A stretch of 64,000 nucleotides of DNA from an uncultured archaeon (lineage in GTDB: Archaea > Nanobdellota > Nanobdellia > Pacearchaeales > GW2011-AR1): contig CABMGO010000005.1 of the NCBI GenBank assembly GCA_902385655.1, forward strand, positions 1 to 64,000, written 5' to 3'. This document shows positions 34,012-43,032 of this stretch, piece after piece. The position numbers and the translations under genes were made by a program. Below the pieces are notes generated by a model. The model made no database searches. It was not told the DNA's origin and worked only from the letters and a program-made list of their open reading frames with translations. Within the stretch, counting starts at the first letter, position 1, and each line of letters starts with the position of its first letter.

Positions 34012-34012
34012 T

Positions 34013-34288
34013 TTACCATTCAACTTCTTTTATTTCCACTTTTTTATATTCAAACTCGTCCTGAAGAAAATAAAACTCTATACTCGTAGCAACCTGATCA
34101 TCAAAATATCTTATCTGATAATCTTTGTCAGTTTTAGGATTAAATAATTCAATGATCATCTCTTTAGTTGTCTTGTGATCTAAAAATAAATAGTGATCAT
34201 CCACTTCCAATTCATGCCCGTCTACCTTCACCTTATCACCTTTTTTTATCTGTGAAATAGGCTTAGATTGTTTTGTTATCTTAACCAT
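34013..34288 (-). CDS. Small beta-rich protein of unknown function
   Basis: 91 residues. An opening KGDKVKVDGHELEVDDHYLF reads like a small beta-barrel with a KOW- or SH3-like turn. TATA box GTTTATAAATG lies about 26 bases upstream of the ATG at 34288, so I rejected a reading to 34432 that would cross the promoter. It is transcribed with the following membrane protein. Function unknown. Confidence 0.6.
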   Translation of the reverse strand: MVKITKQSKPISQIKKGDKVKVDGHELEVDDHYLFLDHKTTKEMIIELFNPKTDKDYQIRYFDDQVATSIEFYFLQDEFEYKKVEIKEVEW

Positions 34289-34477
34289 AATCAAGAAAAA
34301 GAAAAATTCATTTATAAACGTTCTGAATGAAATGAAGAAAGACAAGAGTGTTTTTCTTTGTTTTCTGCTCATCAGAGCTGACGCATTCTTTTTCGCGAGA
34401 GAAATTTCTTTTTTGAGGCTCGGCAGAGTCATCCTGGGGATAAAAAGAAAGAACTCTTTTAAAAGGATTTTGATAGA

Positions 34478-35995
34478 TTAATAGCTCTTACCTGCATAAA
34501 CAAAATAATCTGCCTTTTTACCACAAATGATACACTTTTCAGATTTAACTTTCTTATTATCTATCCAAAGTGCTTTCGCGCCTTTTGTTTCTGCTTTTAA
34601 TACTTCTTCGCAAGATTCTTGTTTACATAATGGAACAAGTCCAACTTTTTTATTCTCAATAACTTTCTTCAACTCTTCAAGAGAATTAGCATCTGCTAAT
34701 TTAGACAAGAAAATTTCTTTCGACTTTACAAACAAACCCCTCTGAATTTCATCTAAAGATTTTTCAACAAACTTCTTCACGTCACTGATTTTAACAAATT
34801 CCTTCTTGAAAGTATCTCTTCGAACAACAACAACTTGATTTTTCTCTAAATCTTTTGGCCCAATCTCAATTCTTATTGGCATTCCTTTTAATTCCCATTC
34901 GTTGAATTTAAATCCAACACTAATATTTTCTCTCTTGTCTACAAAAGCATTAAATGATTTCAATTCTTTTACAAGCTCATCGCAAACTTTCAAAACTTTA
35001 TCTTTAGTATTTTCAAATAAAATAGGAACAATAACTACAGAATTCAAAGCCATCTTTGGAGGAATTATCAAACCCTTTTCATCTGAGTGAATAGCAAACA
35101 TAACTCCCAACATCCTCGTCGAAATCGCATAAGTGTTCTGCCAGCCATATTGTTCTTTTCCATTTTCATCTAAAAATTTAATATCATAGGCCTTCGCAAA
35201 ATTCTGGCCATCATGATGGAATGGACATCCTTCCAAAACTTTTCCGTTCGCCATGATATAATGAACTTTCTCAGAGAAAACTCCGCCAGCAAATTTCTCC
35301 CTATCAGTTTTCCTACCATAAACACCATACAAACCCATGTAATTCTCAGTTACATCATTATAAGCATCGATAACCATTTTACCCTCAGCTATAGATTCTT
35401 TTTCAGTTGCACAAACAGTATGTAATTCATTCCATAAAAATTCCCTCGTCCTAAAAAATGGAACAGGATGTTTGAATTCCCATCTAACAACATTATTCCA
35501 CTGATTATATCTCAACGGCAAATCTCTCCAACTTCTAATCCATTTAGAATAAGAAGGATACATAATAGTTTCAGAAGTAGGTCTAACCGCAAGCCTCTCA
35601 CCCAACTTAGTATCTCCGGCTTTCTCAACCCAAGCAACCTCTGGAGAAAAACCCTCAACATGTTCTTTTTCTTTATTCAAATATTTCTCAGGTATAAACA
35701 AAGGAAAATAAGAATTCCTAACTCCGAGTTTCTTAAATCTCTCATCGACCAAAACCTGAATCTTCTGCCAGATCTCGTAAGAGCTCGGTTTAAAAACAAT
35801 GCAACCAGAAACGTCAGTATAATCTGCCAAATCGGCTTTGATCATTAATTCCGCGAACCATTCTGAGAAATCATCTTTATCTGCAGTAATTCCTTTTTGA
35901 TCCTTAGCAGATTGATGGACTGACTTGCTCAGTTCTTTATCTGCAGTAATTCCTTTTTGATCTTTTTCTTGTTTTACTTCTTCTTTCTTTACCAT
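34478..35995 (-). CDS. proS: Prolyl-tRNA synthetase, archaeal/eukaryotic type
   Basis: 505 residues. Class II motifs are visible: FPLFIPEKYL, RPTSETIMYPSYSKWIRSWRDLP, FRTREFLWNELHT and the nearby HHDGQNFAKAYDIKF, with the anticodon domain (about residues 320-420) and the C-terminal zinc module CIICGKKADYFVYAGKSY, ending in Tyr as in archaea. The N-terminus is odd: two copies of KDQKGITADK about 20 residues apart precede the usual start, encoded by near-identical 60-base DNA repeats at 35876-35995. A deletion or expansion there would be silent to the enzyme core. Confidence 0.95.
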   Translation of the reverse strand: MVKKEEVKQEKDQKGITADKELSKSVHQSAKDQKGITADKDDFSEWFAELMIKADLADYTDVSGCIVFKPSSYEIWQKIQVLVDERFKKLGVRNSYFPLFIPEKYLNKEKEHVEGFSPEVAWVEKAGDTKLGERLAVRPTSETIMYPSYSKWIRSWRDLPLRYNQWNNVVRWEFKHPVPFFRTREFLWNELHTVCATEKESIAEGKMVIDAYNDVTENYMGLYGVYGRKTDREKFAGGVFSEKVHYIMANGKVLEGCPFHHDGQNFAKAYDIKFLDENGKEQYGWQNTYAISTRMLGVMFAIHSDEKGLIIPPKMALNSVVIVPILFENTKDKVLKVCDELVKELKSFNAFVDKRENISVGFKFNEWELKGMPIRIEIGPKDLEKNQVVVVRRDTFKKEFVKISDVKKFVEKSLDEIQRGLFVKSKEIFLSKLADANSLEELKKVIENKKVGLVPLCKQESCEEVLKAETKGAKALWIDNKKVKSEKCIICGKKADYFVYAGKSY

Positions 35996-36033
35996 ATCAA
36001 AATAATATTTTAACTATTTAAAAATCCTACTAA

Positions 36034-36225
36034 CTACTTCATTTCTTCAACTTCGCCAAAAAACCAATAATCTGGATCTCCTATTCTATATAAGGGATTC
36101 CAGTGTCTGACGGTACGTATTTCCTTTGATGAGTTATATTGATCAGGAGGAGAGTCAACAGAAGCACATCCAGTAGAAAAATATACAACTGCGCCAACCA
36201 AAGCAGACAAAGTCTTTAATCGCAT
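36034..36225 (-). CDS. Small putative lipoprotein
   Basis: 63 residues with a signal peptide and a STGCAS lipobox-like site at residue 18-20, then a short polar tail (RHWNPLYRIGDPDYWFFGEVEE). If processed it would be about 44 residues. It lies 38 bases downstream of ProRS on the same strand but its own promoter is possible. Function unknown. Confidence 0.5.
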   Translation of the reverse strand: MRLKTLSALVGAVVYFSTGCASVDSPPDQYNSSKEIRTVRHWNPLYRIGDPDYWFFGEVEEMK

Positions 36226-36263
36226 AAAAAACTAAAGAGTACATAATTTATAAATATGCCTTT

Positions 36264-36287
36264 AGATTCCCAGACTGTACGGACCCA
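36264..36287. repeat. Partial duplicate of tRNA-Arg 3' region
   Basis: AGATTCCCAGACTGTACGGACCCA matches 36445-36468, the tRNA 3' end and its downstream flank, with one mismatch; the last bases are the tRNA acceptor strand. The copy lies about 180 bases to the left. It could be the att remnant of a past integration into the tRNA gene. Confidence 0.55.
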
Positions 36288-36315
36288 AAAAATTTTACTT
36301 TTCAGTTATTTTTGC

Positions 36316-36390
36316 AACTAAAGTTAATTGATTAGAAAAGCGAAATTTTTTCCAGGAGGAACGAACAATTCGCTCCGAGCAACACAAACT
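36316..36390. repeat. Intergenic repeat, related to 30380-30540
   Basis: AACTAAAGTTAATTGATTAG and CTCCGAGCAACACAA match the repeat at 30380-30470 with few changes. It occupies the gap between the lipoprotein and the tRNA-Arg gene, where I see no ORF. Confidence 0.45.
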
Positions 36391-36460
36391 AATTTTTAAG
36401 AAAATTTTGCGAGGTGTAAATTGAGAGGCAGAACCCGATGGGTGAGATTCCCAAACTGTA

Positions 36461-36532
36461 CGGACCCAGGAGGAATCGAACCCCCATCGCCAGGGCCGAA
36501 ACCTAGCATTCTATCCATTAAACTATGGGTCC
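36461..36532 (-). tRNA. tRNA-Arg (TCG)
   Basis: Acceptor stem GGACCCA/TGGGTCC with discriminator G, anticodon stem CTAGG/CCTGG with loop TTTCGGC giving anticodon TCG (reads CGA), T arm GGGGG/CCTCC with loop TTCGATT. No intron. The stretch of 454 bases without a protein gene around it holds this tRNA and duplicated fragments of both its ends. Confidence 0.93.
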
Positions 36533-36594
36533 AGTATGTGTATGATTAACCCTAGTTTATTGAGAGACTATCTTTTTATATGTATAGACGACCT

Positions 36595-36610
36595 TTAAAC
36601 TATGGGTCCA
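36595..36610. repeat. Partial duplicate of tRNA-Arg 5' end
   Basis: TTAAACTATGGGTCCA is identical to 36518-36533, the 5' end of the tRNA-Arg gene with one flanking base. It lies 62 bases upstream of the tRNA. Together with the 3' duplicate at 36264-36287 this frames the tRNA with remnants of itself. Confidence 0.55.
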
Positions 36611-36679
36611 TAAGATAGTAATTTTGAGAATAATGAATATATAAGTATTACTAAGCTAAACGCTAATCAAAAAAGAAAT

Positions 36680-37432
36680 TTATTTTACAACTTCATGAAT
36701 CATCGCATCAAATTTTCTCTTATCTCCTTTTCTCCAATGATCTATTTTCATACTCGCAACAACATGTGAAGGAATAAGATCAAAATCTTCTTCAAATAAT
36801 CTTCGGATGTGCCCTTTAGTGATTTTTCCAGAGGAATATTTCTCAAACATTCTTTCGCCCAAACCACGAGCCTGCTGATAAATGTAATATTCCGAAGAAG
36901 CTACAGGAGACTTAAGTTTCTTAGTTAATAAATCAAAATATCTTGAAAACTCTTGTTCAGAAGAGTAATATAAATCTGGGCCAAGATTAAAAGTATTACA
37001 TCTTTCTGGGCAAGCTACCTTCGAGCCCAAATAACCAAGTGTCTCTGCAAAAATTCTTAAACAAAGAGTATCATTTTTACCAAATTTCTGATGAAGTAGC
37101 CTGGATCTACTAAAGTGCAAAAAATGAGCTGCCTCCTCAGAAATAGTTATTCTATCTGTATCTTTTATGAGAATTATTGAGGGCCTTACCAAACAAACCC
37201 CTGCCGAAGCCAAACCATGAAAACTCTCTTCCTCTTCTTCTTTTTCATCATCCTCAGAAGAAGTAAGTTCCAAACGAAAACTATCTACTCCCACAGAATT
37301 AAAATCAAAATTTCTCCCAACATAATAGACTTCAGGATAAAACGGAATCTCTAAATCAAATTCATCAGCAATTTCCTCAATCGTCTCATAAACATGCTCC
37401 TCAACTCTTTTCTGGCGATCTGCGAAACGCAT
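36680..37432 (-). CDS. Unknown protein with acidic linker
   Basis: 250 residues. It has an N-terminal helical domain, a run of Glu/Asp (about residues 62-72), and a core with TDRITISEEAAHFLHFSRSRLL, which looks like a helical active-site segment (EEAAHxLH) such as those of metal-dependent peptidases, but the classic HExxH is absent. A possible CPERC near residue 139 could bind zinc. No family recognised; a metal-dependent role is only a guess. Confidence 0.5.
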   Translation of the reverse strand: MRFADRQKRVEEHVYETIEEIADEFDLEIPFYPEVYYVGRNFDFNSVGVDSFRLELTSSEDDEKEEEEESFHGLASAGVCLVRPSIILIKDTDRITISEEAAHFLHFSRSRLLHQKFGKNDTLCLRIFAETLGYLGSKVACPERCNTFNLGPDLYYSSEQEFSRYFDLLTKKLKSPVASSEYYIYQQARGLGERMFEKYSSGKITKGHIRRLFEEDFDLIPSHVVASMKIDHWRKGDKRKFDAMIHEVVK

Positions 37433-37480
37433 AAAAAATAAAGAAAAACCTACTTAAAAATGATTGTTATACTCAAATAT

Positions 37481-38812
37481 CTATTTACTTTTTGAATTAA
37501 AAGAGCAATTTCTACAAACCATTCTTCCGTCTCCTGCACGAACCAACTGTTTTTTGTCCACAATACTAGAGCAAATCGGACAATAAACAACACAAGAAGA
37601 ACATTTTTCAATTCCTGTCTTTCCAACTTTTCTCATACAATTTTTACAATTCAACTTTCCACAATCAGAACATTTTCTCGCACAATTTTTACAAACAAGT
37701 TTTCCACAACTATCACAAATTCCAGAAAAACACTGTCGACAATATCTTTTTCCACACTCGTTACATAAATGCAAACAAGAACTGCAACAAATATGTCCTC
37801 CTCGACAAACATTGATTTGATCCAACTGAGTTTTACAAGAATCGCACTGAATCTGACTCATTTCTTCAGTTAAAGGGTTGTAAACTAATTCAAAATCTTT
37901 TGAAAATCCTGCCTCATTTAAAGTAACTTGAATTTTAAAAATAGGATAGTATATAACAGTAGTATTAATCAATTTATTATCAATATCCAACGAATATTTT
38001 GATTTTTCATTTCCAACAACAACATCCCTCTCATTTGTAATTTTCTTTTCTTCTTTTTCAGAAAACATCTGAGAAAAGCTCTCTTTTAATTTTTTTAATT
38101 TTTCTTGTTCATTATTTGCTTCAGCTTCTTTGATTCTCTCAAGAAGTTTATTTTTATTCGTATTAAATTCTTTCAAAACTTGATTATAATGTAAATCAAT
38201 TCTCTCGGTTTCTTTATTTAATTTTTCGTTAAGCTCTGCACCAAATTCTGAAATCTTATCTTTCAACATATTTTTCAAAGTGTCTCTAGCAACAGCATAA
38301 TCTCTTTCCAAATGTTCTGTAGAAGCTTCCTTAACATTTCCCTCACTAACTTTATAATTACTTAAATCACCTTTCACAACTTTTCCCTCATGCACATAAA
38401 TTTCATTAGAAATCTGATCAGTTTTATTTAATGCTCTCAAACTAGTTAAAAAACTAAAACGAGAAAAATAATTATTTTCATGTTTCTTTTCTATTTTAGA
38501 TAAAGAACAATTTCGTAATCGAATCTTACTCATGATATCTTTTGGGAGATCGAAATCAAGCTTAATCAAAGTCTTACTAGAGGAATTTTTCAGATAATCT
38601 TTTATTTTTCTTAGTAAATCAGAATTCTCATCAATAAATAAGGCCTCGATAGGCGACTTGTCCCTATCAAAAGAGATTTTTACACCCGACTTAATTCCAA
38701 AATAACTTTCTATCTTTTCAGAAATATGTTTTATAATAAAAGTTCCATCCTTTTCTTCAATAACGCATTTTAAACTTCTAAAAAAGTTTAGCACCGCTCC
38801 CTTTATTTCCAT
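37481..38812 (-). CDS. Coiled-coil protein with C-terminal multi-zinc Cys cluster
   Basis: 443 residues. The middle (about 170-265) is a long coiled coil. The last ~115 residues carry about 25 cysteines in CxxC pairs (CDSC, CRGGHICCSSC, CNECG, CRQC, CDSCG, CKNC, CSDCG, CKNC, CSSC, CPIC, CRNC), enough for several zinc fingers or ribbons. The N-terminal part is unrecognised. It is 45 bases downstream of the SNF2 helicase gene and surely in one operon, so it may be that enzyme's partner or adaptor. Confidence 0.65.
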   Translation of the reverse strand: MEIKGAVLNFFRSLKCVIEEKDGTFIIKHISEKIESYFGIKSGVKISFDRDKSPIEALFIDENSDLLRKIKDYLKNSSSKTLIKLDFDLPKDIMSKIRLRNCSLSKIEKKHENNYFSRFSFLTSLRALNKTDQISNEIYVHEGKVVKGDLSNYKVSEGNVKEASTEHLERDYAVARDTLKNMLKDKISEFGAELNEKLNKETERIDLHYNQVLKEFNTNKNKLLERIKEAEANNEQEKLKKLKESFSQMFSEKEEKKITNERDVVVGNEKSKYSLDIDNKLINTTVIYYPIFKIQVTLNEAGFSKDFELVYNPLTEEMSQIQCDSCKTQLDQINVCRGGHICCSSCLHLCNECGKRYCRQCFSGICDSCGKLVCKNCARKCSDCGKLNCKNCMRKVGKTGIEKCSSCVVYCPICSSIVDKKQLVRAGDGRMVCRNCSFNSKSK

Positions 38813-38857
38813 AAGAAAATTTACAAAAAGTAGTTTTTAAGGATTATTGAACTAGAA

Positions 38858-40657
38858 TTATTTCACATCGAGGATTTCTTTATTCGCCTTTTCCATTTCT
38901 CTATATTCTCTTATACCCGTATCCACAATCTTTGCAATTTGAGAAACCTCACTTGCAAAGATATCCAAATTATGCTTTGAGTCAATAAAAGACATCATCA
39001 ACTTTTCTTCAATTTTATTTCGGCCATATTCTCCCTCACCATCCAAACCAAGATTAAACAAAATAATAGGTAATTCTCCAATAACCAAACCAACGCAACA
39101 CATCTTGTTAATAATTAAATCAACTACATATTCTTCCATAGTCTCTTTAGTCGCAAGCGAATAAATATACATCTCTCTCTTTTGTCCAATCCTGTCAAGT
39201 CTCCCAATTCTCTGCTCAACAGACATAGGATTCCAAGGTAAATCATAATTAATCAAATTTCTACAAAATTGAAAATTCAAACCCTCTGCTCCAGTATCAG
39301 TAGAAATTAAAATATCCGCATTTCCGGATTTAAATTCATTAATTCTTCTCGTCTTTTCTTCTCTGTCTAATCCTCCCATAAATTCCACAATCTTCAAATT
39401 CAATGGAGCAAGTTTCTCAACAATATATCTTAAAGTTGTCGGGTGTCTAGTATAAATCAGGATCTTCTCATCATCACTTCTCGCACGAATCTCCTTAACC
39501 AAATTAAAAAGTGTTTCAATTTTTGAGTCAACTCTTAATTTAGCATAGTCATCTAAAATTCCTTTTGCAAATGCTCGTGTTTCCTCATGATATTCATCAG
39601 ATTGCCAAATCTTTGTCAAACTCTCTATAGCAGATTTAGAAGAGCTAGTGATTTTAGGCAAAATTGCATAAACTGCAAGCAACCCATTAATCTGACTTCC
39701 AGAAGCAAGAAAATATTTTGATTTTATTAAATCACAAATATTGTCGTAAATTACTTTTTCCTCTTTTGTCAATTCAACGGGGATAATTTTTGGAACTCGT
39801 GGTTTGTAGTCAATTCCAATTTCAGTCCTCTTTCTTCTTATCATTAACTCACCAAGTTTTTTTCTTAACTCAAGAGGGTTCAGCGGATATCTTTTATTTC
39901 CCTTATACAAAAATTTATTTCTAAATTCCTTAACAGTTCCTAAATGTCCTTTCTTTAACAAATTCAACAAATTATACAATTCAAGCAAGTCATTTTGAAA
40001 AGGAGTAGCAGTCAACAACAAAAATCTTTTTTTCTTTAACATATCGACAAATTTCCAACGAACAGTATTTCTTTCCTTCAACTTATGCGCTTCGTCAACA
40101 ATAACTAAATCCCAATTCACTTCATGAGCCAGTTTATGTTTAAACTCACCTTTTTGATTGTCAAAAATCTTAACTCGATCTAGAGAAGCAATCATAAATT
40201 TAGAATCAACCCAATCATCAGCAGATTCTACAATCTTAAAATCAAGTTCAAATTTTTCTTTTAATTCTGCTACCCATTGATCAACAAGAGAAGGAGGAGT
40301 CAAAATCAAAATTTTTTTAACAAAACCTCGCACAATGCTTTCCTTGATAACCATACCAGTAGTAATCGTCTTTCCCAAGCCTACCTCATCTGCAAGTAGA
40401 GCGTGAGTATTCATATCTCGAATTATACTTAATGCCCCATTCGCTTGATGCGGAAGCTTATAAGATAAATTTTTCTTGATTAACTCATAAGAAAGCAAAT
40501 CATCAATTTTTTCTTCTTTCTCACTCTGAACCTCTTGCATCTCCTTCTTCAATTCCAACAATCCAGGAGCCTCAAAGTTCAAATCTTGTTTGTCATCAAA
40601 AATACTATCTTCGTTAAAAAAATTCTCATTAATAGTTATTCCCTCTTCCTTCTCCAT
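38858..40657 (-). CDS. SNF2-family helicase, RapA/HepA-like
   Basis: 599 residues. Motif I DEVGLGKT, Ia LTPPSLVDQW, II DEAHKLK, III TATPFQND, then the C-terminal lobe ISTDTGAEGLNFQF, YDLPWNP and QRIGRLDRIGQ. The tail reads like the archaeal RapA-related helicases that remodel protein-DNA complexes or free stalled RNA polymerase. It is not fused to a nuclease. Operon partner: the Cys-rich coiled-coil gene. Defence modules also use such helicases, so a role there cannot be excluded. Confidence 0.85.
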   Translation of the reverse strand: MEKEEGITINENFFNEDSIFDDKQDLNFEAPGLLELKKEMQEVQSEKEEKIDDLLSYELIKKNLSYKLPHQANGALSIIRDMNTHALLADEVGLGKTITTGMVIKESIVRGFVKKILILTPPSLVDQWVAELKEKFELDFKIVESADDWVDSKFMIASLDRVKIFDNQKGEFKHKLAHEVNWDLVIVDEAHKLKERNTVRWKFVDMLKKKRFLLLTATPFQNDLLELYNLLNLLKKGHLGTVKEFRNKFLYKGNKRYPLNPLELRKKLGELMIRRKRTEIGIDYKPRVPKIIPVELTKEEKVIYDNICDLIKSKYFLASGSQINGLLAVYAILPKITSSSKSAIESLTKIWQSDEYHEETRAFAKGILDDYAKLRVDSKIETLFNLVKEIRARSDDEKILIYTRHPTTLRYIVEKLAPLNLKIVEFMGGLDREEKTRRINEFKSGNADILISTDTGAEGLNFQFCRNLINYDLPWNPMSVEQRIGRLDRIGQKREMYIYSLATKETMEEYVVDLIINKMCCVGLVIGELPIILFNLGLDGEGEYGRNKIEEKLMMSFIDSKHNLDIFASEVSQIAKIVDTGIREYREMEKANKEILDVK

Positions 40658-40710
40658 AAAGAAAAAAATAAGAATTAGTTTTTAAGGATTATCGTGATAA
40701 TTTCAAAAGT

Positions 40711-41805
40711 TCAATCACTAACTTTTCCATTGAGATATTCTTGATTAAGTTGTTCAAAAACGATTTTTACAGGAACTATTTCATTGCATCTCCAAGCATT
40801 TTGCCCAACAAAAGTGTATCCATTTTCAAATTTACCTTTCTGTGCATCAACCATAACTTTTGCAATGCAATAAGGAGAATCTTTTGGCGAACAACTTTTA
40901 AGACAATGATACGGACACTGAACAGGCTTTCTCATTCCTTGTTCAACCTCTCTCAAGAAATCACTTTTCAAAGCTCTGCCAGGCATTCCGACAGGACTTT
41001 GAATTATAACAATGTCTTCTTTTTTTGCTTTCAAATATTCTTGCTTAAAACCAATATCCGCATCACATTCATCCGTAGTCACAAACCTTGTTGCCATCTG
41101 AACTCCCGAAGCACCCAAATCTAAAAATCTCTTTATATCTCCGCCGTAAAATATCCCACCTCCAGCAATAATTGGAATTTTCCTTTCTGCTTCAAAGGGT
41201 TTTACAGCTTCAACAACTTCTTGAACAATTGTCTCTAAACCATGTTCTACAAAATTTGGATCAGAAAGTTGTTCCGAAGAATAACCTAAATGTCCGCCCG
41301 CTTTTGGACCTTCAACAACAATTGCATCGGGAAGATGATTATACTTTGACCAAGACTTGCACATCATTCCAGCAAGTTTAGCGGACGAAACAATAGGAAC
41401 AAGTTTTGTATGAGTATTTCCAACCTCTCTCGCATAAGCTGGCAAATCCCTCGGAATTCCTGCTCCAGAAACAATCACATCAACATTTTCTTCCAAAGCA
41501 ACCCGAACCAGATCAGAATAATTAGTAAGAACATGCATTACATTTACACCCAAACCTCCAGAACCATTCATCTTACTTCTTGCAGTACGAATCTCATCAC
41601 GAAGAGCACGATTACTCTCACGCACATAATTTCCTTGATAACCTCTAGCTTCCATTAATCCAACGGCAGCAATAACACCCAAACCACCCTCGTTTGCAAC
41701 CGCAGAAGCAAGTCCAGCACCAGAAATTCCAACACCCATGCCTCCCTGAAGAAGTTTAACTTTCAAATCACCAAGTTCAATAAGAGGAATAGTCCAATTT
41801 TCCAT
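40711..41805 (-). CDS. Nitronate monooxygenase / FabK-like flavoenzyme
   Basis: 364 residues, TIM barrel with FMN-binding signs: QGGMGVGISGAGLASAVANEGGLG, VSGAGIP, VVEGPKAGGHLG, AGGGIFYGGDI, GASGVQMATRF. A C-terminal extension has a four-Cys pattern CPYHCLKSCS then YC, which may bind Fe-S, as in relatives from anaerobes. It would act as a nitronate monooxygenase or an enoyl reductase-like oxidoreductase; the substrate is not evident. It is transcribed alone. Confidence 0.8.
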   Translation of the reverse strand: MENWTIPLIELGDLKVKLLQGGMGVGISGAGLASAVANEGGLGVIAAVGLMEARGYQGNYVRESNRALRDEIRTARSKMNGSGGLGVNVMHVLTNYSDLVRVALEENVDVIVSGAGIPRDLPAYAREVGNTHTKLVPIVSSAKLAGMMCKSWSKYNHLPDAIVVEGPKAGGHLGYSSEQLSDPNFVEHGLETIVQEVVEAVKPFEAERKIPIIAGGGIFYGGDIKRFLDLGASGVQMATRFVTTDECDADIGFKQEYLKAKKEDIVIIQSPVGMPGRALKSDFLREVEQGMRKPVQCPYHCLKSCSPKDSPYCIAKVMVDAQKGKFENGYTFVGQNAWRCNEIVPVKIVFEQLNQEYLNGKVSD

Positions 41806-41934
41806 GATATATGAAATAAACAGAGATACTTAAAGATTTATGTACTTTGACCTAGCAAACAATTCAAAAATTAGATTTATTCAACCTTCCCAAACTAAAT
41901 TATAAAATAAATTAAAATAAAAAATAAAAGATTA

Positions 41935-42159
41935 TTATTTTCGTCTCTTAGCCTTCTTTACAGACTTAACTACTTGTTTTTTACCAGCAGTGCTCATTCC
42001 AAACAGCTGATAAAGCCAACAACTCCTTTTCAATGCAGTTACAAAAGCAAGAGCAGCAACTATTAACCACCATGCACTAACTGCAAAAGCCAAATAAAGA
42101 GCCACAAGACCTACAATAACTCTGACCCAAGCATCTACTTTGCCTACGTTCTTTTCCAT
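41935..42159 (-). CDS. DUF2892-like small membrane protein
   Basis: 74 residues: starting MEKNVGKVDAWVRVIVGLVA, two hydrophobic helices, a Cys in a KRSCWLY turn, and a basic tail. This is the DUF2892 (YgaP-like) pattern. GGAGGATAT lies just before the ATG at 42159; an upstream in-frame ATG at 42189 is too close to the promoter TATA (about 42196-42204) to be the start. Confidence 0.7.
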   Translation of the reverse strand: MEKNVGKVDAWVRVIVGLVALYLAFAVSAWWLIVAALAFVTALKRSCWLYQLFGMSTAGKKQVVKSVKKAKRRK

Positions 42160-42283
42160 ATATCCTCCTTTAAATGAATAGGACTTCATGACTTAAAAAG
42201 GTTTGTCTTGCAGAAGATAACTCTTTGAAAGGAGAGCGTAAAAAGATAGCATGTAGAAAAAGAGTCTCACGGAGCAATAACGT

Positions 42284-42949
42284 TTAAAGAATCTCAACAA
42301 CATCACTCACTTTTGTTTTTAAAGAGTAAAGTTTAGGCGGCCTATGTGAAACATCAACTTTGATGCCTTCCTCTTTCAAAATATCTAAAGACAGAATTTT
42401 TTTTGCAAAATTCCTCTTGTCAAACTTCTTATCAAAAACAAGCTCATATAAATCCTGAATTTGAGCCATAGTAAATTTTTCTGGCAACATAGAAAATGCA
42501 ACAGCAGTGTACTCAAATTTCCATCTTAGTCTCTTAATTCCATATTCAATAATTTTTTTGTGATCAAAAGCAACATTTGCCAATTTCTTAACAGAAAAAA
42601 ATTTCACATCTGTCGTGTCAGTCGAAGCATGAAGATTAACTTCTTCAGAATTAACTAAAGCCATATATGAAACAGTAACAACCCTACCTCGCGAATCTCG
42701 TTTAGGATCTCCGAATGTATAAAGCTGTTCCAAATAAACATCCTTCAAACCAGTCTCTTCTTCAAGTTCTCTTTTAGCAGCATCTTCTAAAGACTCATCC
42801 ATTTTAACGAAACCACCTGGCAAGGCCCACATTCCTTTTGCAGGTTCAACTCCCCTCTTTACAAGTAAAACCTGAAGATCATTATCTCTGACACTAAAAA
42901 TAACAATGTCTACAGTAACTGCAGGCTTAGGATAGTCCTTGAATTCCAT
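42284..42949 (-). CDS. NrtR-like Nudix transcriptional regulator
   Basis: 221 residues. The N-terminal Nudix domain has the full box GGFVKMDESLEDAAKRELEEE plus TGL, and GDPKRDSRGRVVTVSY typical of the ADP-ribose-pyrophosphatase/NrtR group. The C-terminal ~80 residues, with PEKFTMAQIQDLYELVFDKK, have the winged-helix domain of NrtR. NrtR binds ADP-ribose and regulates NAD genes in bacteria. It is divergent from RuBisCO with separate TATA boxes; an ATTGT/ACAAT dyad (42950-42966) on its own start may be its operator. The intact box suggests it may also hydrolyse ADP-ribose. Targets here are unproven. Confidence 0.8.
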   Translation of the reverse strand: MEFKDYPKPAVTVDIVIFSVRDNDLQVLLVKRGVEPAKGMWALPGGFVKMDESLEDAAKRELEEETGLKDVYLEQLYTFGDPKRDSRGRVVTVSYMALVNSEEVNLHASTDTTDVKFFSVKKLANVAFDHKKIIEYGIKRLRWKFEYTAVAFSMLPEKFTMAQIQDLYELVFDKKFDKRNFAKKILSLDILKEEGIKVDVSHRPPKLYSLKTKVSDVVEIL

Positions 42950-43032
42950 ATTGTATTTAGAACAATAAGGTATATAAAGGTTGTTAAGCTAGTAAAAGAA
43001 TAATTTATAAACTAAAACAGAGAAAAAGAAAT
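42950..43032. promoter_or_regulatory. Divergent promoter between NrtR-like gene and RuBisCO
   Basis: TATATAAAGG at 42971-42980 reads as a TATA box for the minus-strand NrtR-like gene (about 25 bases from its ATG), and TTTATAA at 43004-43010 does so for RuBisCO (about 25 bases from its ATG). A short dyad ATTGT/ACAAT lies at 42950-42966. Both genes appear leaderless. Confidence 0.6.
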
